From Biomphalaria glabrata (Eukaryota; Mollusca; Gastropoda; Planorbidae), in contig NC_074717.1 in the NCBI RefSeq assembly GCF_947242115.1, positions 36,062,201-36,126,200 on the forward strand: 64,000 bases of DNA, read 5' to 3'. Shown here one piece after another: positions 22,845 through 34,609 of this stretch. A program made the position numbers and the translations under genes. Every line of letters starts with the position of its first letter. Position 1 is the first letter of the stretch. Under the pieces are notes generated by a model. The model had not been told where the DNA came from. It worked only from the letters and a program-made list of their open reading frames with translations, and ran no database searches.

Positions 22845-25800
22845 CAAAAAAATATTAGCTAGAAATCTCAATCCTGTGTAGAAGGCCCAAAAAGAGTGAT
22901 TTCTATTAGTATCCAAGGATGAGACATTGACTTTTCACTAACCTCTCTTCTCCCTGTCAGGAATTCCTCTCGACTAGATGATCATTTAATTACATCCATT
23001 TTCCAGAGTCATGACTCCTTGAGCCACTGCTTGGTCCCCTGTGCTGAGTCTTTCATATTCCTTCTTTTCACTTCAGCTTTCCTGATACTTTTTCTATGCT
23101 GTTGCTGTGGTGTTTAGTAGTAAATGTTGAAATGTAGATTACTTGATATAAACTATTAATCACTCACAGTCTGGTTGCGGTTCATTCACCCAACATATAT
23201 TCAAGTCCAGAAATAACTTGATAAACGATTCTTCAACATTAAAATAAGTTTAATCCACAATACAGGGGGCACAGTCCAAATGTCAACAGTCCTAATAAGT
23301 TCATGTCTTGCTACGCCATAAGATTGAGTCGTTACTTTTTAACTGTCATGCTATCCCATAATTCCTACTTCCATCCACATTAAGTTCTATTTATAAAGTC
23401 GTTTCGCTCAAAAGGACATTTCCGATAAAACTAAACCTATAACAATGTCCATCTTTCTGTTTTACAATCTCTGAACCAATGGCTGGTGTGTTATGAAAAC
23501 CCTTATAGTCTGTAATTTAGATATTTTGTATTACTTTTCAGTCATAATTGGTTTAGTCAAAAACAAAAGTCATTAAAAAAATTGTTCTCCATTCAAATAT
23601 AAAATTAAATCTCTGTTGTATCATGTAGGAAACCACAGAACCAGAAACTAAAGAAGTGACATCAGGTGAGATCATTGATGATCTAGATTTTTCAAAAAAG
23701 AAGAAGAAAAAGAAGAAGCCCCAGAACATAGATGGTGGTGGTGAAGATGGTCAAGAAGATGGTCAGTAGTCCAGTATTTTTTTGTTTTTTACTTAATAAT
23801 GTTCAAAGGATTCACACATTTTTCTTACAATGACTGATTAATCATGAAACAACTTTTTCATTTGAAAGAATTGAAAACACTATATCACACTCTAATGATT
23901 TATTTGATAATAGTATGCTGATTGAAGTAGACAGCGTTTATCAAATTGATTTGGTTCCTATTAGCTATTTTAAAATATTTTTTTAAAGATGGAGATCAAC
24001 TGATAATAAGCATTTGAAATTTTTTATTTATTGTCTCAATGACATTTTACACAGTTTTAAATGTCTTGTTAAGATAATTGTTAATCTATTCTAATTTTTT
24101 GTCTTATTAGTTGTTTTTAAATTTTTTTCTTCTTCTGTTTAAACTAAAGAACAAGATCTGTCATTTTAAACTTTCAATGTATTAAAACATTTTCCAGATG
24201 AACAGATTGGAGAGGATAGTGGTTCTCACATAGCTTGGATTGGCTCCGACAGAGACTACACATACGATGAGGTCATTATAATTTTTTTTTTTTTTTAAAT
24301 TTTATTTTGATTTGATTCATACTATCTTTGGAAGACTGAAAACAATAATGAATTCACTTGAGTTAATTAAAAAAAAAAGGAGCAAATACCCAAATGCAAT
24401 GAGTTTATTGGATTTCTTCATTGCAATTGTGATTAAACAGAAAATTTCTAGATATATGACAAAGGTCCACATTTTTATATTGATTCAATCGCGTCTTATA
24501 TCCTGCTTTTTGTGAGTAGATTGTTAATGTAAATGTGTAAACAGCCAAATTTATTTGTCCTGCTATAATTTTATAATGAAGACATCAAGATTGCTGTCAC
24601 CAGTATGTAGCTCTTTCAATTGGAAAGAGCTGTTATTTGTTTTGTATATATCTGGATATTCATGGTGCAAGCCTGTAAGAAACATAGATTATATAGATTT
24701 GCTTGGCTGCCTATTAAGGGGGGCTGGAGTCCCGTTTCAAGCAGAGTTGTATTTGCTGAGCCCCTAAAGGCAGCATGGTAATCTCCCAGATATCCTCCTC
24801 CACCCCCCCCCCCCCACCCCCATGAGTCCAGAAAAAGAGACTGTACTAGAGCACACTGAGACTGCTTACAAGAAAAAAGGCGCCTATTATAAGCTATCTC
24901 GACATATAACCAACGCATAATTTATTTTGACTCAGAACCGCACACAACAGAATGAGACAACATATATTCCAGAAGCTTAAAAATGGGACGAGCGAAACTT
25001 GCCCTTGTGTAGCATCACCAGAGAATGCTGACCATGTCCTACAAAGCTGCATGCTATATCAAGAGGCTGGAACCAGACTGGGGCTCCAAAACCTTCCTAT
25101 CGAACAAAAACTATATGGAGAGCTGCCTGATCTAGAAACCACTGCGGCAGTTCATCTCAGATATAGGATTACTTCTGAACCCTCCGACATGTAAAATGAG
25201 AACAAAGAAGAACAAGAATATGAATATTAACCTGTTCAAAAGTATAATATTATTGGAAAGAATTTCTGTTGTTTTTTTCTTTGTCACACATTACTGATCA
25301 AAACAAACACAGTTGTAGAAAATTTCCTATAACTTCGCAAAGTCTGTTTTCTCATCCCTGAGACCTCTATGTTGGAATAATAACTTTAATAAACAATACT
25401 TTTGTTCTGATTTTTGTGTAAATGGATATTTGTATTATTTTTCAGCTATTGAGTCGAGTTTTTGACATAATGAGAGAAAAAAATCCAGACATGATTGCTG
25501 GTGAGAAGAAAAAATTTGTGATGAGACCTCCTCAGGTGTTGAGGGTCGGCACTAGGAAAACATCTTTTGCTAACTTTGCAGATATTTGTAGATTGTGAGT
25601 AGCTCTTGTTTGGTTTTAGTTTATTAAATAGCACTTTGGTCAGTCGAAGATTAACATTACAGTGTTATTGGCATAATTGAGTAAAAAAAAAAAAGATAAA
25701 CATTAAAAGATCTTTTATTTGGTGCTAACAGATTGATTATTTTGTCAATTACTTCAGCAGAACATGGTTATTTGTAAATAAAATAAAGTACTATCGGGGC

Positions 25801-28800
25801 GCAGTGACTGAGAGGTTAGGAGCTTGGCTTCAAAACCTTGGGTCCTGTGGTCGAATCTCGGTGAAGACTGGGACTATGAATTTCCGGAGTTTTGGGCCCC
25901 CTGAATCCACCCAACTCTAATTGGTACCTGACTTTAGTTGGGGAAAGTAAAGGTGGTTGATCGTTGTGCTGGCGATATGACACCCTTCTCGTTAACAGTT
26001 GGCCATAGAAACAGATTATTATTATAGCTTTTATATATCGCTAAGCTTTTATATAGCGCTACTTTCGTGTTGACTAGTTTTATGTTTCAGAAAGTGGATA
26101 CTAGTTTAGAGGTTTTAAAATTTAAAAACCATCTGTGGGAGTATTTCAAGAGATAGAATGCTCCACATGTTCATGTTTTCTAACCAGCTTTTCTTGACTT
26201 TGTTTCTCACTTATGGCATTAAGGAGGCCTAGCTTCATATGGTCTCTTTTTTGACATGTTTCATTGGATGTGTGTGATATGGAGAATTGCTTTATTTTCT
26301 TGGTACTGTATGCCCAACAAACTTTTACAACAAATGAGCTTTTTTATATCCTGATAACAAAATAAGTGATGAGGACAGAGTTTTACAGTGATGGGAATTT
26401 TCCAAAAATTTTCGGAATTCCGAAAATTTCTTCTTATCCAATTTTCTAGCAAAAAAAAAAAAAAATCAGAAATTTTCCCCGACATTAAAAAAAAATAATT
26501 ATTTTTAAATTTCTTTAATGACAAAAAATCTGATTTTATTATTTTTCCATTTAGGGAAGAAAGCGAAATAAGATTTGATTTGTTTTGAACATCTTTTGAC
26601 ACAGTTTAAATTCTATTTTTTTTTTAAATCTTGTGTTATCGTGTTGTCTTATAAGTCTAGGTTTAGATATAGTGTGGCTAGAGAGATTTGAATCAGTCTA
26701 GAAAGATATATTCTAGATAAGATATCTAGTTTCTTTAATTTGAATACTTTTGATCTAGATTATCTAGATCTAGAGCGTCTAGACTTCAATGGCTGCTTGC
26801 CAGCTTTTGAAAAGTATCAGAGTTGAGAATATCATTATCAGTATGCCCTTCTGCTGCGCTATGCGCTCTTTGCTCTATTATGATTAATATGGTGACCCCT
26901 AGATTTATCAAATTTAAACCCTGCCTGCTGAATTTCATGAGTTCAAATGGGATTAGATTTAGACATCTAGATCTATTATAAGATCTAGATCTAGTAGGCC
27001 TACCGACCATCTATGTAGCATTAGAATAGATGTACTCATCATCATGTAGGCCTACTTTACATGACTACTATAGACTAGAGTGTAGTGAGTTACTGAGTAT
27101 AAGTCTGATAGAATATAATAATAATATATTGGATCTAGAGTCACTAGAGATCTAGATCAAAGTTATTAGATTTAAGTAGATCTAGAACGTACTAGTAAGA
27201 AATATATATTAAATTTTTTCTATATCTAACTAATAACTAATCATTACTAATGCTTTAAAAGCCCAGTGCAGTAAAGATCCATTTCTTGTAAACAACTTGT
27301 ATCAGCATGAAAAAGAGTCACATAAGGAAGTCTCAATATTTAGTTTTATTGCTAAACATTCTCTTCCTCTAAGCATTGCTCCTCCTCTGGTTGTTCTTCC
27401 TTGTCTTGTTAAAGAACTCAACAGAGATTCAGCAGCTTTCTCTCAATTGCTTTTCAAGCATTTCTTGGGTGGACTTCAAGTTTAATAAACAGTTTCTCCT
27501 GTATAAAATTTAATAATCAGTGAAACAAACAGAAGTGTAGCTCATACTTTTGAAGTATTTACAAAACTCAAGCATGTTTTGATTTTCAAACACATTAATT
27601 CTTAATAGCTGTTTGAGAAAGAGATAAGTTATTACAATACCTGTAAAGCAGTTATCTATTAGAGACTGCCTGGACCCAGATATAAAGCATCTATCTGCAA
27701 AATGCTTTCTCCTCTCATCTATATGTACAAACAATAGTGCCTTGCATGCATTTTGTGTGCAGTTAAGCTTATGCAGTGTAATTATTATGCAATACATCAT
27801 TATTTAAAGAAAATATTAAATAAAATGATTCTACATAATTAAAAAAAACACTTTAGCAACATCTTTAAGTCGCAGCGACAGGCCAGTTCAAAAAACAGGA
27901 GTGCACAAAATTTCCTAAATTTTTTTCAAAGCCTGTTCCCATCACTGGCTTTATTCTGATTGGAAAGACTGTTGCTTTGCCAAAATCCAATCCTTTAAAT
28001 GGATTTCACTTTGTAGTAACATTTTTTTTTTGTATATTCTACAGGTTACACAGACAACCAAAGCACGTTTTGGCTTTCTTGTTAGCTGAGTTAGGTACAA
28101 GGTAGGTCACAGTAGGCTTTAAGTCTTTTTTTTTTTTTTACTGAATTATATTTTAGCTGTTCTCTTAAAGTTCATTATTATTATGATTTTTGTTGGAAAA
28201 TACTAATTTTTAATTTAAAAAAACCCATGTATTGTCACTGCCCTGATATGATTAGAGTTCAATAACTTTGTTGTTATCAGAAAATGTTATAGAGGGGAAT
28301 GCATGCCCATTTTAGATTAGATTAGACAAATTAATGTTTTTAAAACCAAAAGGAAATTTAATTTTAAAATGGAATCTAAAAATAAAACTTACTGACTGTG
28401 GACAAGTCTCTTGAACCTAGATCTATGCAATATCTTATGATCCAAATTGAACACAAAGTATATTTTATGATAGTTGTTCATATAACTTAATATGTAACAT
28501 ATGAAACATACATTTATAGTATTGAGCTCACTAATGGAGCTACAAAAGAAATATTCAGTGATAACATATGATGGTTCTTAATAAAACTTCATTATTTCTG
28601 CATTTTCTTTCAGTGGTTCTGTTGATGGTAACAACCAACTCATCATCAGAGGCAAATACACACAAAAACAAATAGAAAATGTCCTAAGGAGATATATTAG
28701 TGAGTTCTTTAATAGAATAAATACAATATTAGACTATATTTATGCTTACCTTGGGTCCTATGAATGTAATAATGATTAATCCTGTTCTTTGTATTCAGAC

Positions 28801-29501
28801 TACTCATTTGTATACTAGAAACTGGATGCAGTTGCGTAAGCTTGGGGGGGGGGGGGGGTCATGCCCTCCAAATGAGACTTCAAAAGTTTTTTAAATTAAA
28901 TATTACTCAAAATGCAGTGGCTCCTAAAGAGGTCAAGTCCCCCAGGCCCCCAAATAATGTCAAATTCCCAGCTAAGCCACTGACTAGATGCAGGCATTTA
29001 TAACATTGTTTTGTGCTCTGGTTACAAAAAAAAAAAATGGTTCCGTCCTAAATAGTTTTAAGTTTGTAAATAATTCACTAATTTCTGTAGAACGATGAAC
29101 CAAGATACTTGAGGGAGACAAAAGTAATATTATAGATATATCTTTAGATGTGATATTTTACTTGTTGATTAGGAGGGACAAAATGAATGCTCTATTTATA
29201 ATTACTATAGATATCTATGTAGTTAGTGGTTCAAAGAAGTATTTCTTTTTGCACTTGTTCAATCTGAAAACTAATGCAAGGCTTATGTAACATTTGGTGC
29301 CATCTATTGTATTGTCTGTTTACAGAGGAGTATGTGACTTGTCATACTTGTAGATCCCGAGACACACTCCTACAGAAAGACACTCGTCTCTTCTTCCTCC
29401 AGTGTGAAACCTGTGGCAGCCGATGTTCTGTGGCCAGCATTAAGACAGGTTTCCAGGCAGTTACTGGCAAAAGAGCTGCCATTCGAGCCAAGACGGCTTA
29501 A
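18504..29501 (+). CDS. EIF2S2: eukaryotic translation initiation factor 2 subunit beta
   Basis: eIF2-beta is part of the eIF2 trimer that carries initiator Met-tRNA to the 40S ribosome. Exons: 18504-18521, 21131-21314, 22499-22584, 23629-23761, 24198-24271, 25446-25594, 28045-28101, 28614-28699, 29326-29501. Spliced length is 963 nt, 320 aa, close to the 333 aa of human. The N-terminus MADGDL-LPFDPSM precedes three lysine boxes (residues 14-20, 77-84, 119-126), the known docking sites for eIF5 and eIF2B-epsilon. The core from about residue 163 ([12 protein letters not shown], then [40 protein letters not shown]) is the conserved eIF2-gamma-contacting and alpha-beta region. The C-terminal zinc finger uses C268, C271, C289 and C292. 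Splice phases all join in frame. The start codon has a good context (aacaATGG). Introns are full of mobile DNA. This is a single intact housekeeping gene. Confidence 0.97.
19605..20215 (+). repeat. degenerate tandem repeat inside EIF2S2 intron 1
   Basis: About seven diverged units of roughly 80-110 bp. Each holds a core like GATAATTCGCACACAGC, then TGTGAAAAGTC, then AATTTTAGTGACTTAGA and a TAGATCTAG block. Unit lengths vary and identity is low, so the array is old. It lies within a broader AGATCT-rich region starting near 18590. Confidence 0.65.
20287..20307. repeat. poly-C run
   Basis: An uninterrupted run of about 20 C in EIF2S2 intron 1. Its exact length is uncertain in any assembly. Confidence 0.8.
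22798..22844. repeat. poly-T run
   Basis: An almost pure T run of over 40 bases in EIF2S2 intron 3. It could be the poly(A) tail of a minus-strand retrotransposed sequence, but nothing recognisable precedes it. Confidence 0.8.
24605..24700 (+). repeat. dispersed repeat shared with 43595-43690
   Basis: The segments TTGTTTTGTATATATCTGGA and TGGTGCAAGCCTGTAAGAAA recur in near-identical order at 43595-43690 (TTGTATTGTATATATCCAGA, TGATGTAAGCCTATAAGAAA). In both places a LINE C-terminal fragment lies a few hundred bases downstream on the same strand, so this may be part of a LINE. Confidence 0.55.
24912..25195 (+). mobile_element. LINE C-terminal fragment (CPC...H..C motif)
   Basis: An open frame reads [20 protein letters not shown], then [16 protein letters not shown], then [20 protein letters not shown] and a stop. 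The CPC-x(n)-H-x4-C arrangement followed by a leucine-rich tail is typical of the end of RNase H-bearing LINE polyproteins in molluscs. The 5' part is missing. It lies in EIF2S2 intron 5. Confidence 0.7.
25796..26017 (+). mobile_element. tRNA-derived SINE, family 1 (3' shortened)
   Basis: It has a head with GGGGCGCAGTGACTGAGAGG, a B-box GTCGAATCTCGG, a GAAGACTGGGACTATGAATT body and the GGTACCTGACTTTAG and GGCCATAGAAACAG blocks. It ends before the usual GATGACCTT tail. It lies in EIF2S2 intron 6, upstream of the hAT element. Confidence 0.8.
26386..27947 (+). mobile_element. decayed hAT transposon in EIF2S2 intron 6
   Basis: The left terminus CAGTGATGGGAATTTTCC and the reverse complement of the right terminus, CAGTGATGGGAACAGGC, share the first 12 bases, so the pair forms terminal inverted repeats of a 1.56 kb element. 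Inside, 27235-27485 keeps a transposase fragment. An AGATCT-rich stretch (26640-27200) fills much of the left half. No convincing 8-bp target duplication is seen (gagtttta, gctttatt). The copy cannot be autonomous. Confidence 0.7.
27235..27485 (+). pseudogene. hAT transposase N-terminal fragment
   Basis: The frame reads [20 protein letters not shown], then [20 protein letters not shown], then [14 protein letters not shown], ending at a stop. A Cys followed by His-x4-His-like spacing and the F(I)AKHSLP(F/L)SIAP..V block match the start of hAT-type transposases, where a zinc-finger remnant is followed by the AxHxLPF segment. It lies between terminal inverted repeats in EIF2S2 intron 6. The catalytic core and the dimerisation region are absent. 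Confidence 0.6.
28829..28982. mobile_element. short hAT-type MITE with target-site duplication
   Basis: It begins CAGTTGCGTAAGCTTGGGGG and ends CCCAGCTAAGCCACTG, the inverted form of CAGTGGCTTAGCTGGG. It is 154 bp. The flanks ACTGGATG (28821-28828) and ACTAGATG (28983-28990) are an 8-bp duplication with one mismatch, as expected for hAT. It lies in EIF2S2 intron 8, about 130 bp after exon 8. Confidence 0.8.
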
Positions 29502-30274
29502 CTTATAGGCATAGTTTCTTATCATTTTTTTTTTATTTAAAAGTATGAATTTGTTGTGTTTGTGTATAGGGTATGGCAGAATCCAGGCTAGAGATGGGTG
29601 AAAGATCTGATAAGAAAGCTGGTGAAGCCAATGGATAGACACCCGAGTGCAATTTTGCTCATGGTTAGGTTGACCACTTCGTCTATTTTTTGCTGAATGG
29701 GTTCCATGTCTGCTTCTTGGAACTGGTTGATAGTGTTTTACTGCCATTTCTTTACTTTCAAATTCATCTTTTGTTTTTAAAAAGTGTCACTGGAGGGTTT
29801 TGACATCACTGACAACATTATGAAAGTTATTTTCTTTGGCAAATGTTTAATATTGAAGTAAAGAAAATTATAAATAATTCTGGCTAGGGCTTTAACATAA
29901 TATTACATATAAAGATTTACTTTTTATAATTATTAGTATAAGCACACAATTCAGGTCAATTTTTTTTTTATGCGCTGGATATATTTATATGAAGGTATTT
30001 ATTTATTTGCCACTTTCATAAGATTAATACTTATTAATAATTATCTCATCTGAAACAAAAACCAATCAAAATATGTGTATTACAAATATAAGTCTGTATT
30101 GGCCACATTCGGTAATGTTCAGCTAGTCTTTTCATACAGCTGTTGTTATATTTCTTTATTTCTTGTTTACATTGTACATTTTTAGTTAGCATTTATTCAA
30201 CCAGTTTTCACATTTCCTTTTTTTTTTAAATTATACGGTATATAAAAAAGAAATTAATCCTGTTTTATTTTTTT

Positions 30275-30280
30275 AATAAA
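30275..30280 (+). terminator. poly(A) signal of EIF2S2 (first candidate)
   Basis: AATAAA 774 bp after the stop codon. A second AATAAA at 30788-30793 would give a longer 3' UTR. The region between stop and signal is AT-rich with no other gene signal. Confidence 0.45.
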
Positions 30281-31179
30281 ACAAATCTGGTGTTTTGGGG
30301 TTTTATAAAGTATTTGTGTCATTTGAACCCTTGAGTTTTAAGACGCTTATTTCCTGAATTAGCACTACTAGCTAAATTGGTATGGATTTGTTTGTTTGTT
30401 TATTAGTGTGGTTGCTGCAGTTGTTGTCATTTCTCTAGTTTGAAAAAAAATAAATTCATGAAGCTAAATATAGTCAGAACTCTGGCCAACTGGTGCAGGA
30501 ACTAGTTTTTGATGTGTGGATCCAGTGATAAAAGTGGCATGTGTGTTAAGGTTCCTCCCTGTTTTCTTATTTCCTAGGAAAGCAAGTATTCAGCATCCAG
30601 AGTTCATATGTTGGCCATTGCCTCAGTCTCTTGCAGCTAATCATCTCTAAACAAATGGAACTGTTGTATTTTCTACTAGATAGTTGTTGAAATTTGTATG
30701 GGTGTGTGCTGATGCTTGTATATCAACTCTTTTGTGTCAGAGACAGAGATGTGAATGCTTGCTGAACACATTGGCTATATGTAACATAATAAATCTTTAA
30801 ACATGTCATTAAAACAATCTGTTTAAATTTGAGCTTTGGTTCAACTATTTGTGAGAGTGGTTGTCATACATTTAGATTGTATTTCACATTATAACATTCT
30901 CTGTAAAGTTAAAAAGACATAAAACAGCAAAAGTCTTGTTAAACAATGCAAAACAAATCTTTAATTCTTAAAAAAGCAAATCATGATTACAGGAACAAAG
31001 CAATGAATAAATTGACACTCATGGCCAGGTCAACATTGTTCATACAGTTATCAAATTGAGATGTCAATGCAACAATGAAATAGGTTTATAAATTGGTCAG
31101 TTGAACTGTAGATACAAAATTTTTTAACATGAGCTATCTGTATGATATAATTGCAGTAAGATTTCTCATAACATGATGT

Positions 31180-31410
31180 CTGTGGCATTTAACGCCTGGA
31201 GAGATGATCTTTTCCCTTTGCAACTTAATGTGTGACATTCATGGAGAGAGAGCATAAAGGAAGGGTCACGGATTGCAGATGTCACACACAACAGAAGCAG
31301 AAAGATGGGTGAAAATGCAACGGCTCCTGGTGATTATATATGCCCAACCTGCGATCGCAGCTGTGTATCAAGGATTGGATTTTTTAGTCATAACATGATA
31401 TGTCTATACA
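31180..31410 (+). mobile_element. rearranged LINE-type zinc-finger remnant
   Basis: The plus strand at about 31321-31410 encodes GDYICPTCDRSCVSRIGFFS, matching the minus-strand copy at 17075-17195. The adjacent 31180-31222 block carries the downstream part of the same repeat in opposite orientation (GGCATTTAACG, CTTTTCCCTTTGCAACTT). The two halves therefore face each other, so the copy has been inverted or two copies are joined. Confidence 0.5.
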
Positions 31411-31697
31411 AAAGGCTACTGTTTTTATTACTGGATAGATTTCATGATGTGTCACAGTCATTGACAGAACTGTATAGAAACAATGTGATAGTTTAGCTCA
31501 ACCATTTTATCAGACACCTCAATGTGGTTCCATTCACACGCCAAATATACATACATGTGTAGCTTCACATTTACCATAATTCTGCAATAACATAAGCATG
31601 TAAGCTAAATTTAGAAATTTGGCACAAAAACTAGTCTGAAATGAACGGGTGAGAGAGTCAAGCCAAGCCAGTGCAAACATCCTTCACTTTTAAACAC

Positions 31698-31799
31698 AAG
31701 CCACATTATCATCTCCCTTGTCCATTAGGAAAAGCCACATTATCATCTCCCTTGTCCATTAGGAAAAGCCACATTATCATCTCCCTTGTCCATCAATAA
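31698..31799. repeat. 34-bp tandem repeat, 3 copies
   Basis: Units start at 31698, 31732 and 31766 and begin AAGCCACATTATCATCTCCC. The three are nearly identical; the last is cut short. They lie just before the large 29-bp array. Confidence 0.9.
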
Positions 31800-31916
31800 T
31801 GACACGATTGCTTTTGATTACTTTTATGAACTAGATAAAAAAATGTGTAAATTAAAAAAAACAACAAAAATAAAATGTAGCTAACAATTGTCCTGAATGT
31901 AGATAGAATACTCGAG

Positions 31917-34609
31917 CAGGACTTCATTAGTTACATACACAAGCCCAGGACTTCATTAGTTCCCTAATCAAGCCCAGGACTTCATTAGTTACATACACAA
32001 GCTCAGGACTTCATTAGTTCCCTAATCAAACCCAGGACTTCATTAGTTCCCTAATCAAGCCCAGGACTTCATTAGTTACATACACAAGCCCAGGACTTCA
32101 TTAGTTCCCTAATCAAGCCCAGGACTTCATTAGTTCCCTAATCAAGCCCAGGACTTCATTAGTTCCCTAATCAAGCCCAGGACTTCATTAGTTCCCTAAT
32201 CAAACCCAGGACTTCATTAGTTACATACACAAGCCCAGGACTTCATTAGTTACATACACAAGCCCAGGACTTCATTAGTTCCCTAATCAAGCCCAGGACT
32301 TCATTAGTTACATACACAAGCCCAGGACTTCATTAGTTACATACACAAGCCCAGGACTTCATTAGTTACATACACAAGCCCAGGACTTCATTAGTTCCCT
32401 AATCAAACCCAGGACTTCCATTAGTTACATACACAAGCCCAGGACTTCATTAGTTACATACACAAGCCCAGGACTTCATTAGTTACATACACAAGCCCAG
32501 GACTTCATTAGTTACACTAGCACAGGACTTCATTGGTTACTTACACAAACCCAGGACTTCATTAGTTACATACACAAGCCCAGGACTTCATTAGTTACAT
32601 ACACAAGCCCAGGACTTCATTAGTTCCCTAATCAAGCCCAGGACTTCATTAGTTACATACACAAGCCCAGGACTTCATTAGTTACATACACAAGCCCAGG
32701 ACTTCATTAGTTACATACACAAGCCCAGGACTTCATTAGTTCCCTAATCAAACCCAGGACTTCATTAGTTACATACACAAGCCCAGGACTTCATTAGTTC
32801 CCTAATCAAGCCCAGGACTTCATTAGTTACATACACAAGCCCAGGACTTCATTAGTTACATACACAAGCCCAGGACTTCATTAGTTACATACACAAGCAA
32901 AAGACTTCATTAGTTCCCTAATCAAACCCAGGACTTCATTAGTTACATACACAAGCCCAGGACTTCATTAGTTACATACACAAGCCCAGGACTTCATTAG
33001 TTCCTAATCAAGCCCAGGACTTCATTAGTTACATACACAAGTCCAGGACTTCATTAGTTACATACACAAGCCCAGGACTTCATTAGTTACATACACAAGC
33101 ACAGGACTTCATTAGTTCCCTAATCAAACCCAGGACTTCATTAGTTACATACACAAGCCCAGGACTTCATTAGTTACATACACAAGCCCAGGACTTCATT
33201 AGTTCCCTAATCAAGCCCAGGACTTCATTAGTTACATACACAAGCCCAGGACTTCATTAGTTACATACACAAGCCCAGGACTTCATTAGTTACATACACA
33301 AGCCCAGGACTTCATTAGTTCCCTAATCAAACCCAGGACTTCATTAGTTACATACACAAGCCCAGTACTTCATTAGTTACATGCACTAGCCCAGGACTTC
33401 ATTAGTTCCCTAATCAAGCCCAGGACTTCATTAGTTACATACACAAGCCCAGGACTTCATTAGTTCCCTAATCAAACCCAGGACTTCATTAGTTACATAC
33501 ACAAGCCCAGGACTTCATTAGTTACATACACAAGTCCAGGACTTCATTAGTTACATGCACTAGCCCAGGACTTCATTAGTTACATACACAAGCCCAGGAC
33601 TTCATTAGTTACATACACAAGCCCAGGACTTCATTAGTTACATGCACAAGCCCAGGACTTCATTAGTTACATACACAAGTCCAGGACTTCATTAGTTACA
33701 CAAGCCCAGGACTTCATTAGTTACACTAGCACAGGACTTCATTAGTTACATACACAAACCCAGGACTTCATTAGTTACATACACTAGCCCAGGACTTCAT
33801 TAGTTACATGCACAAAGCCCAGGACTTCATTAGCTACATACACAAGCCCAGGACTTCATTAGTTACATACACAAGCCCAGGACTTCATTAATTACATACA
33901 CAAGCCCAGGACTTCATTAGTTCCCTAATCAAACCCAGGACTTCATTAGTTACATACACAAGCCCAGGACTTCATTAGTTCCCTAATCAAACCCAGGACT
34001 TCATTAGTTACATACACAAGCCCAGAACTTCATTAGTTACATACACAAGCCCAGGACTTCATTAGTTACATACACAAGTCCAGGACTTCATTAGTTCCCT
34101 AATCAAACCCAGGACTTCATTAGTTACATACACAAGTCCAGGACTTCATTAGTTACATACACAAGCCCAGGACTTCATTAGTTACATACACAAGCCCAGG
34201 ACTTCATTAGTTCCCTAATCAAACCCAGGACTTCATTAGTTACATACACAAGTCCAGGACTTCATTAGTTACATACACAAGCCCAGGACTTCATTAGTTC
34301 CCTAATCAAGCCCAGGACTTTATTAGTTACATACACAAGCCCAGGACTTCATTAGTTACATACACAAGCCCAGGACTTCATTAGTTACATACACAAGCCC
34401 AGGACTTCATTAGTTACATACACAAGCCCAGGACTTCATTAGTTACATACACAAGCCCAGTACTTCATTAGTTACATGCACTAGCCCAGGACTTCATTAG
34501 TTCCCTAATCAAGCCCAGGACTTCATTAGTTACACTAGCACAGGACTTCATTAGTTACATACACAAGCCCAGGACTTCATTAGTTACACTAGCACAGGAC
34601 TTCATTAGT
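31917..34609. repeat. 29-bp minisatellite, about 93 units, two unit types
   Basis: Each unit carries a constant part (AGGACTTCATTAGTT) and one of two variable parts. Type A has ACATACACA and type B has CCCTAATCA, both followed by AGCCC or AACCC. Rare units have TACACTAGCAC or TGCACTAG. Several stretches repeat the order A-A-B-A-A-A-B, with the first B followed by AGCCC and the second by AACCC, giving a 203-bp higher-order repeat. No coding function is likely. It ends 1.3 kb upstream of the first receptor gene. Confidence 0.95.

Larger units (their letters stand above)
29502..31697. other. EIF2S2 3' UTR and spacer
   Basis: No gene is seen. It holds two poly(A) signals (30275 and 30788) and a LINE-type zinc-finger remnant in mixed orientation at 31180-31410. 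The rest is AT-rich sequence without recognised structure. Confidence 0.5.

Noticed and set aside
24616-24918. Minus-strand frame with a run of glycines
   Set aside because: The glycines come from a C-rich low-complexity run at 24790-24820; the rest overlaps a dispersed repeat and the start of a LINE remnant.
31917-34609. CRISPR-like appearance: constant part alternating with two variable parts
   Set aside because: The variable parts are only two recurring types, units are contiguous 29-mers with no unique spacers, and the window is plainly eukaryotic.
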